This document shows positions 26,311 to 35,843 of a DNA stretch of 64,000 nucleotides, piece after piece. The DNA is from Myroides odoratus DSM 2801. GTDB taxonomy: Bacteria > Bacteroidota > Bacteroidia > Flavobacteriales > Flavobacteriaceae. Position numbers and translations under genes: made by a program. Within the stretch, counting starts at the first letter, position 1. Every line of letters starts with the position of its first letter. The stretch is taken from the NCBI RefSeq assembly GCF_000243275.1, contig NZ_CM001437.1, positions 1,753,165 to 1,817,164 on the forward strand. Reading direction: 5' to 3'. The notes beneath the pieces were generated by a model, which made no database searches, had not been told where the DNA came from, and worked only from the letters and a program-made list of their open reading frames with translations.

Positions 26311-26799
26311 ATGGGACCAGTAGTTCTAAGATTAGAAGATTTTGAAGCTGAAAACTATAGTCTGATAGCGATTCACTCTTCGCGCAAAGAAGATTTTAAA
26401 GTTACCTATCTTATTAACACTATTCTAGGCCTTTATTTAGAACGTACATCGTATGATGTTGAAGTTGAAACGGATCAAGGCTTAGCTTCCTTCTCTTTAT
26501 TTGAATACGACGATCCAGATTACCATGTATTGTGGAAATTGGTATCAAATAAAGCTTTTATACTTCCAGAGTCACAGATGGCTTCTCCCCTCTTTCAATA
26601 TGTTGTTTCAACCATTAGCAAGCAAGGTTATCTCTTACCGGAACACAAAACGGTGGATTACTTTCTAAAAGTTGAAAATACAGATGAGCAATTTGAGATT
26701 GGCACAGTCATTGAAAAATTAAAATCAATAAAAGTAATTTCTACAGCATACGAAATCCGAGTAGAAGCGATCAAATCGAAAAACAACCTAATTTTTTAA
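26311..26799 (+). CDS. IPExxxVDY family protein
   Basis: A 162-residue cytoplasmic protein of the Bacteroidota family named after its IPExxxVDY motif; here the motif reads LLPEHKTVDYFLKV near residue 108. The function is unknown. Characteristic features include an acidic middle part (FSLFEYDDPDYH) and a short C-terminus. It ends four bases before pyk and shares its promoter, an arrangement often seen in flavobacteria and suggesting coordinated expression with glycolysis, though no mechanism is known. Confidence 0.88.
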   Translation: MGPVVLRLEDFEAENYSLIAIHSSRKEDFKVTYLINTILGLYLERTSYDVEVETDQGLASFSLFEYDDPDYHVLWKLVSNKAFILPESQMASPLFQYVVSTISKQGYLLPEHKTVDYFLKVENTDEQFEIGTVIEKLKSIKVISTAYEIRVEAIKSKNNLIF

Positions 26800-26803
26800 A
26801 AAT

Positions 26804-28234
26804 ATGGTAGCAAAAAAAAGAACAAAAATTGTAGCAACGTTAGGTCCTGCATCAGGAACAAAAGAAGTGTTGCACAACATGATTAAAGCAGGTGTAAATG
26901 TATTTAGAATTAATTTCTCCCATGCAGATTACGCCGATGTACAAGAGAAAATCGACATCATTCGAGAATTAAATAAAGAATACGGTTACACAACGTCAAT
27001 TTTAGGAGACTTACAAGGTCCTAAATTGCGTGTGGGAATTATGGCAGAAGATGTAGTGGTTCACCCTGGTGATATGATTACATTTTCAACAAAAGAAGAG
27101 TTCAAAGGGGACGCAAAACGCGTTTACATGAACTACAAACAATTTCCTAATGATGTAAACAAAGGAGAGACTATTTTATTAGACGATGGTAAATTGATCT
27201 TTGAAGTAGTATCAACAAATAATACAGATGAAGTTGTTGCGAAAGTAATCCAAGGAGGTCCTTTGAAATCGAAAAAAGGAGTAAACCTTCCGATGACTAA
27301 GGTTTCATTACCTGCCTTGACGGAAAAAGACATCAATGACGCTATTTTTGCAATTAAAGCACAAGTGGATTGGTTGGCGTTATCTTTCGTTAGAACACCA
27401 GAGGATTTATTGGATTTACAAGAAATTGTAAAACAACATTCAGAGCACAAAATTCCAATCGTTGCGAAAATTGAAAAACCGGAAGCGGTTAAAAATATCA
27501 ATAAATTAGTTGCTTACTGTGATGGATTGATGGTAGCTCGTGGAGATTTAGGAGTTGAAATTCCAGCTCAAGAGGTTCCACTTATCCAAAAGCAATTAGT
27601 ACAAATCGCTAAAAATGCTAGAATTCCAGTAATCATCGCAACACAGATGATGGAAACGATGATTTCTAGTTTAACACCGACAAGAGCAGAGGTAAACGAC
27701 GTTGCAAACTCGGTAATGGATGGTGCAGATGCTGTAATGTTATCAGGAGAAACATCTGTAGGTAGTTACCCGGTTCAAGTAATTGAGAAAATGACACAAA
27801 TTATTCAAAGTGTTGAAAATTCTCCATTAATCAATGTACCGCAAAGTCCACCGACAATTAAGACAAATCGTTATATCACGAAAAACATTTGTTATCACGC
27901 TGCCTTAATGGCAAATGACATTGAAGCAAAAGCCATTTGTACGTTGACAAACAGTGGATACACTGCATTCCAGATTTCTGCTTGGAGACCAAACAGTGAC
28001 ATCCTTGTTTTTACATCAAATAAGCGCATTTTAACGCAGTTAAACCTATTATGGGGAGTACAGGCTTACTACTACGATAAATACGTAAGTACAGACGAAA
28101 CCATTGAAGATATCAACAATATGGTGGTGGAAAAGAAACACGCTGTAAAAGGAGATATGGTGATTAACTTAGCGGCAATGCCAATCATCGATAAAGGGAT
28201 GGTAAATACGTTGAGAATATCTGAGATTAAGTAG
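26804..28234 (+). CDS. pyk: Pyruvate kinase
   Basis: A 476-residue glycolytic enzyme converting phosphoenolpyruvate and ADP to pyruvate and ATP. Motifs: TKIVATLGPASG at residues 7-18, RINFSHADY with the substrate-binding Arg near 35, VAKIEKPEAVKNI with the active-site Lys and metal-binding Glu near 225, GLMVARGDLGVEIP near 245 and the MMETMISSLTPTRAEVNDVANSV segment. The C-terminal allosteric domain is present at normal length. The downstream terminator separates it from a convergent cluster. Confidence 0.96.
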   Translation: MVAKKRTKIVATLGPASGTKEVLHNMIKAGVNVFRINFSHADYADVQEKIDIIRELNKEYGYTTSILGDLQGPKLRVGIMAEDVVVHPGDMITFSTKEEFKGDAKRVYMNYKQFPNDVNKGETILLDDGKLIFEVVSTNNTDEVVAKVIQGGPLKSKKGVNLPMTKVSLPALTEKDINDAIFAIKAQVDWLALSFVRTPEDLLDLQEIVKQHSEHKIPIVAKIEKPEAVKNINKLVAYCDGLMVARGDLGVEIPAQEVPLIQKQLVQIAKNARIPVIIATQMMETMISSLTPTRAEVNDVANSVMDGADAVMLSGETSVGSYPVQVIEKMTQIIQSVENSPLINVPQSPPTIKTNRYITKNICYHAALMANDIEAKAICTLTNSGYTAFQISAWRPNSDILVFTSNKRILTQLNLLWGVQAYYYDKYVSTDETIEDINNMVVEKKHAVKGDMVINLAAMPIIDKGMVNTLRISEIK

Positions 28235-28575
28235 TGATGGGTGAAGGGGTTATGAGTTGTGAGTGAAGGGTTATGGGTTATGAGGTTATGGGTGAAATCG
28301 AAACGCATTGTTTTTCTAAATAGTCTAGATGTTCCTTTCATCACTAAATCGTACAACTTCACAAACAAACTGAAGACGAATTGCACTTTTCTCTTATAAA
28401 AAGAATAAATCGAAAGGCATATAATGCTGATTAGCTATAAAAAAGCGGAATCCAAAAGGATTCCGCTTTTTTATTTATTTTTTATAAGCTGGGGCTTAGT
28501 TACTAGTTAACAGTATTCAGTTAACAGTGTTCAGTTAGCCGTAAACTACAAACCTTCCACCGTAAACCATCTGCA
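28235..28575. other. Spacer with short direct repeats and the pyk terminator
   Basis: Starts with four to five degenerate GGGTTATGAG/GTGAAGG units (28236-28295), a low-complexity pattern, then AT-rich sequence, the terminator at 28441-28475, and two CAGTTAACAGT-TCAG-like units at about 28505-28540. No gene is supported. Confidence 0.6.
28441..28475 (+). terminator. Terminator of pyruvate kinase
   Basis: AAAAAGCGGAATCC and its exact complement with an AAAA loop and a T run: one of the strongest in the window and symmetrical enough to serve both strands. Confidence 0.92.
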
Positions 28576-29226
28576 CTACTTTTCCCCTTGCCACTCTGCA
28601 TAAAAACGCGCTAAGAAGTCTTCCATATAACGGTGTCTATCTTCGGCCATTTTCTTTCCTGCATCGGTGTGCATTAGATCTTTCAACAACAGCAATTTCT
28701 CATAGAAATGATTAATTGACGTTCCTTTATGTGCCTTATATTCTTCTTTGGTCATACCAAATCGAGGCGCTTGCTCTGGGTCGTGAATGGGATTATTTTG
28801 GAATCCTCCGTAATTAAAAACTCGCGTTATTCCAATCGCACCAATGGCATCTAATCGATCCGCATCTTGTACGATTTGCAATTCCTTCGAAGTGAACTTT
28901 TGGTCGAAATTCCCGCCTTTAAACGAGATATTTTCAATTCCCTTGACTACATGATCAACCACTTCGGGTTCATAGTCTAAAGATTCCAGCCATTCTTTCG
29001 CTTTACGAGGTCCTATTGTTTCATCTCCCTTGTGGAACTTACTATCCGCAATATCGTGAAGCAAAGCAATTAACTGCACTACTTCAACCTGAGCTTCTGG
29101 TTCGAATTTTAAAATATTGATCGCATTATTGTATACGCGTTCGATATGGAACCAATCATGTCCACCTTCGGCATGCTTCAACTCCTCTTTAACATAGGCA
29201 ATAGTTGCTTCAATCTTCTTACTCAT
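28576..29226 (-). CDS. HD-domain phosphohydrolase (YedJ-like)
   Basis: A 216-residue soluble HD-superfamily metal hydrolase. Metal ligands are visible in GGHDWFHIERV (His, about residue 23), ALLHDIADSKFHKGD (His-Asp, about 55-56) and the late VQDADRLDAIGAIG (Asp). The pattern matches the YedJ/PF01966 group, whose members act on nucleotides or other phosphorylated metabolites; the substrate is not known. The stop lies about 100 bases past the pyk terminator. Its start is five bases from the stop of the desaturase gene, so the two are probably co-transcribed. Confidence 0.88.
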   Translation of the reverse strand: MSKKIEATIAYVKEELKHAEGGHDWFHIERVYNNAINILKFEPEAQVEVVQLIALLHDIADSKFHKGDETIGPRKAKEWLESLDYEPEVVDHVVKGIENISFKGGNFDQKFTSKELQIVQDADRLDAIGAIGITRVFNYGGFQNNPIHDPEQAPRFGMTKEEYKAHKGTSINHFYEKLLLLKDLMHTDAGKKMAEDRHRYMEDFLARFYAEWQGEK

Positions 29227-29231
29227 TCGAT

Positions 29232-30230
29232 TTATTTAATTATAGCGGGTTGTACCCATTTAAAGATATGTGGATCTTTTCCAATACTCATTCGTTCTGC
29301 CACACGTAACATACGAGCAGGTAACTTCATCAAGTATTCTCTTGATTTTTCTGCTTCATCCGTTAACCCTGTTAAGTTTGCAATTTGCCAACGGTCAATT
29401 AATTTCTGCATGATATCCACATAATCCACAGCTGTATATACTCCTATACGTTGTGCTGAATCCGAGAATAATTCAAATGCATCTCCCATTTTTCCTCCTG
29501 ATTCTCTAATTAGGTTTGCAGGCATGGTGATTTTTCGTTTCATCATGTCTACGAAAGCCAATAGCATTTCACTTGGATCTACTTTAAAGATTCGATCTAC
29601 GAATTCAGAATAAGCATGGTGGTGACGCATCTCATCTCCCGCAATTAAACGACAGATTTTAGATAACTTATGATCTCCGTATTGCTTCGCTAATTTCGCC
29701 ACACGATTGTGTGAAATGTATGTAGCTAACTCTTGGAAACTTGTAAATACGAAGTTTTTATATGGGTCTCTATCTGTCCCTGGGTCAAACCCATCATTTA
29801 ATAAATATTGTGTTGTGATTTCAACTTCACGCATATTTACACGTCCCGATAGATAAAGGTATTTATTTAATAAATCTCCATGTCTATTCTCTTCTCCAGT
29901 CCAGTGGCGAATCCATTTTGCCCATCCATTTCCACTTTCACCTTCTTTTTGGTTTACTCCTTCTACATCCATTAACCAAGATTCATACGTAGGTAAGGCT
30001 TCTTCTGTAATGGTATCACCAACTAAAACTACCCAGAAATCATATGGTAATTCTTTGGCGTATTCTCTCAATTCTTTGACATCTTCTAAAAATGTTTCAC
30101 TTTCCGAATTCGGCAGTAAATCAGAAGGTTGCCAAATTTTCTCCACAGGTATTAGATAATCATCAACGAAGCTATCTATATTTTTTTCCAAGAAGTGCAT
30201 TACTTCTAAACGAACATTGTGTGTTGACAT
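29232..30230 (-). CDS. Acyl-ACP desaturase
   Basis: A 332-residue soluble ferritin-like di-iron enzyme of the plant-type stearoyl-ACP delta-9 desaturase (FA_desaturase_2) family, which places a double bond into acyl-ACP using oxygen. The two iron-binding motifs are present: EENRHGDLLNKYLY (about residue 130) and DEMRHHHAYSEF (about 213). It is clustered with plsC, so both may tune the membrane: unsaturated acyl chains made here can be transferred to glycerol phosphate by the next gene product. It has no membrane helices, unlike DesA-type desaturases. Confidence 0.9.
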   Translation of the reverse strand: MSTHNVRLEVMHFLEKNIDSFVDDYLIPVEKIWQPSDLLPNSESETFLEDVKELREYAKELPYDFWVVLVGDTITEEALPTYESWLMDVEGVNQKEGESGNGWAKWIRHWTGEENRHGDLLNKYLYLSGRVNMREVEITTQYLLNDGFDPGTDRDPYKNFVFTSFQELATYISHNRVAKLAKQYGDHKLSKICRLIAGDEMRHHHAYSEFVDRIFKVDPSEMLLAFVDMMKRKITMPANLIRESGGKMGDAFELFSDSAQRIGVYTAVDYVDIMQKLIDRWQIANLTGLTDEAEKSREYLMKLPARMLRVAERMSIGKDPHIFKWVQPAIIK

Positions 30231-30307
30231 TTCAATTAGTTTTTACTTCGCAACTAGCTCTTCGGTTTGGTTTAGTTTGTTTGGGAGTAACTGCGAGAAT
30301 TAGTATT

Positions 30308-31039
30308 TTATTCTATTTTAGACTTTACGGCTGCCTCCGTTTTAGCGAAGAGTTCTTCAAAAGAATAATCGCTAATTTTCATTGGTTTATGTGCATAAAG
30401 ACTAATTTTGGCTCCTAATCCTAAAGGAAATTTTCCAAATCGAAACAATTTCCATGAATTATTAATAGTCAAGGGGACAAGATAAGCATCTGGTGAAAAC
30501 TTACATAACATTTTAACCCCATTTTCTGAAAAACGTTTGGGGTGTCCGTCACGGCTTCTTGTTCCTTCAGGAAAGATCACAGCAGCCCTATTGTATTTTG
30601 AGATATATTGACCCAATCCGCGAATAACGGTTAAGGCTTGTTTTGCATCTTTACGATCAATTAATACAGATCCACCGTGTTTTAAGTTATATGATACACT
30701 CGGGATTCCTTTTCCCAATTCTTTTTTACTGACGAATTTGGGGTGATTTTTTTTAAAAAACCAGATAATCATCGGTATATCAAACATACTCTGATGATTA
30801 GAAACGAAGACAATTGGTTTATCCGTAGGGAGTTCCTCTTCTTTTGAAACGCGATACGTAGTACCTAAGATACCTGTACACAGCATAATCCACCATACCA
30901 TAGCATCTACCACTTTCTTGTGGGCATTATAACCAAAAAGATTAAGTGCTAACCATTGTAGTCCATGAAAAAAAAGGAGTACAAGTAGTAAACAGATAAC
31001 GAATAGTACAGATAACGGATATGAAATTATTTTTTGCAT
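30308..31039 (-). CDS. plsC: 1-acyl-sn-glycerol-3-phosphate acyltransferase
   Basis: About 243 residues from ATG 31039 (MQKIISYPLSV); the upstream TTG at 31063 lies inside the -7 box. An N-terminal hydrophobic segment anchors it in the inner membrane. The catalytic HX4D motif is NHQSMFDIP, and the phosphate-binding motif is FPEGTRSRDGHPKRF. The enzyme acylates lysophosphatidic acid to phosphatidic acid. It precedes the desaturase gene by about 80 bases on the same strand. Confidence 0.92.
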   Translation of the reverse strand: MQKIISYPLSVLFVICLLLVLLFFHGLQWLALNLFGYNAHKKVVDAMVWWIMLCTGILGTTYRVSKEEELPTDKPIVFVSNHQSMFDIPMIIWFFKKNHPKFVSKKELGKGIPSVSYNLKHGGSVLIDRKDAKQALTVIRGLGQYISKYNRAAVIFPEGTRSRDGHPKRFSENGVKMLCKFSPDAYLVPLTINNSWKLFRFGKFPLGLGAKISLYAHKPMKISDYSFEELFAKTEAAVKSKIE

Positions 31040-31060
31040 TAGCTCAATGTATATCTTGAG

Positions 31061-31068
31061 CAAATATA
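31061..31068 (-). promoter_or_regulatory. -7 promoter box of plsC
   Basis: Minus-strand TATATTTG, 21 bases upstream of ATG 31039. It decides against the TTG start at 31063. Confidence 0.65.
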
Positions 31069-31072
31069 CACT

Positions 31073-31103
31073 TTAAAAAAAAACCACCTTATAGAAGGTG
31101 GTG
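31073..31103 (-). terminator. Terminator of the bacilliredoxin gene
   Basis: CCACCTT/AAGGTGG stem with an ATAG loop, followed on the minus strand by a long T run. Confidence 0.85.
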
Positions 31104-31108
31104 TCTTT

Positions 31109-31519
31109 TTAGCAATATTCTTTGTATGCGTCGATCAAATTTTCAGCAATCAACTCTGCAGGATTACCTTCAATATGATGTCTCTCTAACATGTGAACTA
31201 ATTCTCCGTCTTTAAACAAAGCCATAGAAGGTGAAGATGGAGGGAAAGGGAACATGTGTTGACGTGCTGCATCAACAGCATCTTTATCAACTCCAGCAAA
31301 TACAGTTACGATTTGCGCTGGTTTCTTTTCTCCATTTAAGCTCATGATTGCTCCTGGACGTGCATTACGTGCCGCACAACCACAAACTGAGTTTACTACT
31401 ACTAATGTAGTTCCTTCTTTACTTAAAGCAGCTTCTACTTCGTCTGCTGTATATAATGCTGAAAATCCTGCATCAACTAACTCTTGACGCATTGGTTTTA
31501 CTATTTCTTCTGGATACAT
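31109..31519 (-). CDS. BrxA/BrxB-family bacilliredoxin
   Basis: A 136-residue thioredoxin-fold protein. ATG 31519 gives the family N-terminus [19 protein letters not shown]; an upstream in-frame start would add eleven unrelated residues. The active site is the unusual [16 protein letters not shown] with a CGC motif. In Firmicutes, such proteins remove bacillithiol from proteins; in Bacteroidota the thiol partner may also be bacillithiol, but this is known only for some species. It is a single-gene unit. Confidence 0.92.
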   Translation of the reverse strand: MYPEEIVKPMRQELVDAGFSALYTADEVEAALSKEGTTLVVVNSVCGCAARNARPGAIMSLNGEKKPAQIVTVFAGVDKDAVDAARQHMFPFPPSSPSMALFKDGELVHMLERHHIEGNPAELIAENLIDAYKEYC

Positions 31520-31610
31520 ACTATTACCTTTAATTAAAAATTGTAATAACAAAGTTACACTTTTTCTCTTATTTTGTCCAATTTCAATGCTAAAGTATTC
31601 CCAACATGCA

Positions 31611-32762
31611 CTAGGCTGCTTTTTTGGGTTTCTTTTTCATTTTATTCAACCAAATAAAAATTCCTGTAATCGGCAATGAAGTTGCTATTAAACAGGTTAT
31701 GAAGTAGATGACCTTAGAGAACAATCCATAGATATCACCAAAGTGTAGTGCTCGAATAGAGCCAGCTAATTTCTCTCCAATTGTTTTATCTGCAAAGATT
31801 TCTTTTTTGATTACCGCTCCAGAATACTGATCGATAAACACGCGGTCATTCACCGTTTCATTCCATCTGGCCAATTCATTTTTATTTACCTCATAGGCGC
31901 CAACTTCATCTTTCGGCAAGCTTATCGCAAGGGTACGGTAGTCATACTCCATTTCTTTATTTGCAATAGCTAATGCCTCTTCTAAACTAATCGTTTGCTT
32001 GTCTTGTACTACCGATTCTGGTTTTACTTCATCGCGTCCACCAAAAACCTTTGTTCCCAATACAGCACTCAATCCGTCTCTATACCATTCAAACGACCAA
32101 CACAAGCCCGTTAACGACATAATCAAAACGAGTAATAACGTATAAAATCCAAGGGTGTTATGTAAATCGTGGTTGATACGCTTCCAATTGGCGTTGAATT
32201 TAATTTTGAATCCCGGTTTAATGCTTTTCCATCCTTTAATTTTCTTTGGGAACCACAAGATTAAGCCTGAGATTGAAAGAAAACAAAAGATAATGGTTGC
32301 GATTCCAACGATAGGTCTTCCAATTGACGAATCAAGGAGTAACCAACGGTGCAATTTGAAAACAGTCATAAAAAACTCATCCCCAGGTCCTTTCCCTTTC
32401 CCCAAGACTTCGCCTGTATAGGGATTTACATGAACTGCATCTGGGCGTTTTGCCTCTTCTCCGCTGCTTACAGAAAACACATACGGTTTGCTTTCATTGC
32501 TCACCATAGTTACGCGTTGTACTTTCCCTTGGGTAGCAGCTTCCACTAGCTGCACTAATTCTGCCACGGGTTTACTTTGTCCGGTTCCTTTATCTGTAAC
32601 TTGATAACGTGCAGGCTCCATCCAATCCTGGATTTCAGTCTTGAACGTATAGATCGTTCCGGTTAAACAAACCACAAACAATACAAGCGAACTTGCGATA
32701 CCCAACCACAAGTGTAGGTCATTCATCAATTTGCGAAAAGGAGAGGTCTTCTTTGTTTTCAT
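31611..32762 (-). CDS. PepSY-domain membrane protein, probable siderophore-iron reductase
   Basis: About 383 residues from ATG 32762 ([21 protein letters not shown]). It has four membrane segments (about residues 20-42, 145-170, 205-225 and 350-370) with the PepSY_TM pattern: the LHLWLG and FKLHRWLLL histidine helices, [10 protein letters not shown], and [10 protein letters not shown]. Periplasmic PepSY parts lie between helices. Relatives such as FpvG and PiuB reduce or release iron from siderophores in the periplasm. It follows a siderophore receptor gene on the same strand, 98 bases apart, with a large intercistronic hairpin. Confidence 0.87.
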   Translation of the reverse strand: MKTKKTSPFRKLMNDLHLWLGIASSLVLFVVCLTGTIYTFKTEIQDWMEPARYQVTDKGTGQSKPVAELVQLVEAATQGKVQRVTMVSNESKPYVFSVSSGEEAKRPDAVHVNPYTGEVLGKGKGPGDEFFMTVFKLHRWLLLDSSIGRPIVGIATIIFCFLSISGLILWFPKKIKGWKSIKPGFKIKFNANWKRINHDLHNTLGFYTLLLVLIMSLTGLCWSFEWYRDGLSAVLGTKVFGGRDEVKPESVVQDKQTISLEEALAIANKEMEYDYRTLAISLPKDEVGAYEVNKNELARWNETVNDRVFIDQYSGAVIKKEIFADKTIGEKLAGSIRALHFGDIYGLFSKVIYFITCLIATSLPITGIFIWLNKMKKKPKKAA

Positions 32763-32780
32763 ATGGACATTCAAAAACGA

Positions 32781-32815
32781 ACAAACACGATTTTATATTA
32801 TAAAACCGTGTTTGT
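32781..32815. repeat. Intercistronic hairpin between receptor and PepSY genes
   Basis: ACAAACACG (32781-32789) is the exact complement of 32807-32815; the inner TTTTATA/TATAAAA also pairs. There is no T run on the minus strand, so mRNA processing or partial termination is more likely than a full stop. Confidence 0.7.
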
Positions 32816-32860
32816 ACTTATTATTATTTCAATTATAATGACACTAATTAAAGGGATATT

Positions 32861-35299
32861 CTAGAATCTATACGTCAATTGTGCTGCAAAATTTCGAGGT
32901 GAAATTTCGTTGATGTATCCTCCTCTGAAATAAGATGTGTATCCTCTTTCGTTGAAAAGGTTGTTCATAAACACACTTAACGTCGCGTTTTTGTAAGTAT
33001 AAGCTGCTTGTGCATTCACTGTTGTGTAGCTAGGCATATCAAATGGTCTTACGTTTACGTTTGTATTATGGCTATTATCTAATGTTCTGCTGTATTCATT
33101 AACTGGACGTTTTCCAACAAAGTAAACCCCAGCACTCAATGATAATCCGTTTAATGTACCTTGATCAAATTTATAGCTTACCCATCCGTTTGCTGTATGC
33201 TCTGGTGCGTTCATTGGCGCAGAACCATCAACATATTGTGGGCTATCTTGGTATCTTGCATATAAGTTAGCATATCCTAACATTACCTCTAAGTTGTTGG
33301 TAATTTTACCGTTGATTTCCAACTCAAATCCATTGCGTTTTAAATCTCCAGCTAAGATGCTTTCTGTTTTAGATTGCTCATTTGTTACTGGATCAATATA
33401 AGGCGCAACTAAATTACTTTGGTTGATGAAGAAGTACGTAAAGTTCACTCCTAAATGGTCATTATACCAGTTTGATTTGAAACCAAACTCAAATTGTTTG
33501 ATATCTGATGCTCCTGCATATCCACCACCGTGTAATAATTTATTTGATTGTCTCAAACTACTTGTTGTTGTATAAGAAGCAAATGTGCTAATATTTTCTT
33601 GTGGTTTGAAGATTAATCCCAACATTGGATTCCAACGATCTACGGTAGCATTTTCAGTTGTATTACCATTCAAACGGCTGTAACGCAATCCTAACATTGC
33701 GCTTAATTTATCACCAATAGCGATATAATCTTGTGCCATGAATCCGATTGTTGGTGACATTGTTCTTGTTGTAGCAATGTCTCCGTAGATGATGTTATCT
33801 GGTAATGTATTGTCAATTGGGCCTAATACATTGATATCACTTCTGAAATCAACTAAAGCGTCGTTTCCTTGTTTGTCTTTCCCCCAAACTTTACCTGTCG
33901 CAGAACCCGCGATTGTTTTCGTTTGTCTGTAGTCAAATCCAATTTGGAATGTATGTTTTAAAATACCAGTAAAGATATCTTTTCCGATTAAATCTGCTTG
34001 GAATACTGAGTTATAATCGTCAGATTGTCCTTGAGAAACTGTGCGTTTAATATCGCCATATTTGCTCCAATCGTCTCCAATTTCTTTTTTCGGTAAAACA
34101 GTTGTTACGTTTGTTGAACGACCATTTTCATTGTAAATAGAAGCCGTATAAGATGTTCTGAAGCTCAATTTCTCTGTTAATTGTCTTTCGAAACGAGCAA
34201 CATAGTTTTGCATTGTAATTTTCTTAGAGTCTCCTTTGAAACCTAAGAATTTATTATGTGGCATTTTATATAACTCATTCGCATAATCTGGACCTAAGTT
34301 TACAGTTCCTTTGTCTGTAACATAATCTCCATTTAAGTAATCCATTTCAACCGTTAACTTGGTTTTGCTATCGATTTTCCATGTTAGGGATGGGTTGATG
34401 TAAAAGTGTTCGTTATTTACAAACGTTCTCCATCCGTCATTTCTTTCGTATGCTCCGTTGAAGCGGAAAGAAACTGTTTCTTTTTTATCTAATACTTGTT
34501 CAAAGTCAACTGTTGGTCTCACTTGTCCGTAGCTTCCAACTCTGAAACCTACTTCTCTGTGATTCTTGAAGTTTGGTGTTTTAGTCACCATATTAATCAC
34601 TCCACCTGCAGCACCTAAACCGTTTCCGATTCCTTGTAATACAGCAGCCGAACCTTTAATTACCTCAACACTTTCAATTCCTTGCATATCTGCAATCGCT
34701 GAAGCTGTTCTAAAGTCAGAATCCATTCCAACACCATTTCTCAATACTGGTGTTCCTCTGAATCCGCGGATTGACATACTCTCTGCAGGTCCACCATACG
34801 TAGAAAACTGAGTTACCCCTGCTACGTTACGTGCTGCATCTGTAATTGTCAAGGCTCCTTGCTCTTTAATTACGTGCTCAGAAACAATACTGATTGATTG
34901 TACTTGATCTTGTAATCCAAGTGGCAAACGCGTGATATACTGAAGATTTTTTACGTTTTTGTTGCTTCTACCGTACACTGTGATATTCTCTAATTGGCTA
35001 TCAGCCACTAAAAGGAAATTCACAATTTCTTCGTTTTTAGCTAGGGTAATTTCTCGTTGAGAAGTTGAATATCCCACAAAAGAAGCTTTCATTGTGTGCT
35101 TTCCTTTTTGAATATTATTCAATTTGAACTCCCCGTTCTCATTGGTTTGAACAGCTGTTTGCCCTTCTCCCAATACAACTGTTGCGAAAGGTAATGGTTT
35201 ATTAACCTCATCTACAACTCTTCCTTTGATTGTGATGTTTTGAGCGAAACTTACCATTACTCCACAAATGGTAACTAACAATGTAGTATACGTCTTCAT
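32861..35299 (-). CDS. TonB-dependent siderophore receptor
   Basis: An 812-residue outer-membrane protein. Residues 1-19 form the signal peptide (ending VSFAQ). Residues about 22-105 are a carboxypeptidase-D-like regulatory domain (ITIKGRVVDEVNKPLPFA). The plug domain follows (LPLGLQDQVQSISIVSEHVI, then SMSIRGFRG and VEVIKGSAAVLQGIG, then GGVINMVTKTP), then a 22-strand barrel ending in the terminal phenylalanine (AQLTYRF). The RGF and barrel signatures match FhuE/FoxA/FpvA-type ferric-siderophore receptors. The neighbouring PepSY protein and repeated TTATTTAGA operators around its promoter point to iron control. The actual siderophore is unknown. Confidence 0.93.
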   Translation of the reverse strand: MKTYTTLLVTICGVMVSFAQNITIKGRVVDEVNKPLPFATVVLGEGQTAVQTNENGEFKLNNIQKGKHTMKASFVGYSTSQREITLAKNEEIVNFLLVADSQLENITVYGRSNKNVKNLQYITRLPLGLQDQVQSISIVSEHVIKEQGALTITDAARNVAGVTQFSTYGGPAESMSIRGFRGTPVLRNGVGMDSDFRTASAIADMQGIESVEVIKGSAAVLQGIGNGLGAAGGVINMVTKTPNFKNHREVGFRVGSYGQVRPTVDFEQVLDKKETVSFRFNGAYERNDGWRTFVNNEHFYINPSLTWKIDSKTKLTVEMDYLNGDYVTDKGTVNLGPDYANELYKMPHNKFLGFKGDSKKITMQNYVARFERQLTEKLSFRTSYTASIYNENGRSTNVTTVLPKKEIGDDWSKYGDIKRTVSQGQSDDYNSVFQADLIGKDIFTGILKHTFQIGFDYRQTKTIAGSATGKVWGKDKQGNDALVDFRSDINVLGPIDNTLPDNIIYGDIATTRTMSPTIGFMAQDYIAIGDKLSAMLGLRYSRLNGNTTENATVDRWNPMLGLIFKPQENISTFASYTTTSSLRQSNKLLHGGGYAGASDIKQFEFGFKSNWYNDHLGVNFTYFFINQSNLVAPYIDPVTNEQSKTESILAGDLKRNGFELEINGKITNNLEVMLGYANLYARYQDSPQYVDGSAPMNAPEHTANGWVSYKFDQGTLNGLSLSAGVYFVGKRPVNEYSRTLDNSHNTNVNVRPFDMPSYTTVNAQAAYTYKNATLSVFMNNLFNERGYTSYFRGGYINEISPRNFAAQLTYRF

Positions 35300-35311
35300 T
35301 CTGAATCTGTG

Positions 35312-35379
35312 TTATTTAGACTTATTAAAAACGCCACAAATGTAAAGTGATTCTAAATAATCCGCAAATTTTATTTAGA
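35312..35379 (-). promoter_or_regulatory. Receptor promoter with three TTATTTAGA operator half-sites
   Basis: The minus-strand -7 box TACATTTG is at 35337-35344. Around it lie TTATTTAGA at 35312-35320, its exact complement TCTAAATAA at 35352-35360, and TTATTTAGA again at 35371-35379. The last two form a 9-bp inverted repeat with a 10-base spacer. The position over a siderophore-receptor promoter suggests Fur-type repression; the regulator is inferred. Confidence 0.55.
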
Positions 35380-35474
35380 CTTTTTTTACATAAGAATTTT
35401 AAGGAAAATTCACCAAATAGGCTTCCCTTTTCAAAAATCGATAAAATATCAAATAAAATCTGGTCTTTTTCTAC

Positions 35475-35834
35475 TCAAAACCAATAAAAAGCTTGCTCAA
35501 TATGCTCTATTTCAGGAATAGACTTTTTTATACTGATAGCTACTATATCGAAGCGAACCTCTTCTTTTCGCTTAAATTGTGTGGTAAAAGCGTCAGCTGC
35601 AGTAATTAATCGTCTGATTTGTGGGTTCTTTAAAAACTCTTGAGGGAGCCCAAAATCGGTTGAGCTTCTGGTTTTAACTTCGACAAAAACCAAAAAAGAA
35701 TCTACCTCCGCAATGATATCTACTTCTGCTTTTCTATACTTCCAATTTCTAGCAATGATTTGATACCCTTTATCTTGTAAAAAATCAACCGCTAAATCCT
35801 CTCCTAACCTACCTAATTCATTTGTTTTGCTCAT
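35475..35834 (-). CDS. YraN family (UPF0102) endonuclease-like protein
   Basis: A 119-residue protein of the YraN family with the Holliday-junction-resolvase-like PD-(D/E)XK core: GRLGEDLAVDFLQDKGY at the N-terminus with the conserved Glu, then KAEVDIIAEVDSFLVFVEVKTR with the metal-binding Asp and the EVK motif, and the RRLITAADAF helix. The biological role is not established. It begins nine bases after the end of the ldcA gene upstream, so the block dinB-ldcA-yraN is probably one transcript. Confidence 0.93.
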   Translation of the reverse strand: MSKTNELGRLGEDLAVDFLQDKGYQIIARNWKYRKAEVDIIAEVDSFLVFVEVKTRSSTDFGLPQEFLKNPQIRRLITAADAFTTQFKRKEEVRFDIVAISIKKSIPEIEHIEQAFYWF

Positions 35835-35843
35835 ATTTTGTGT

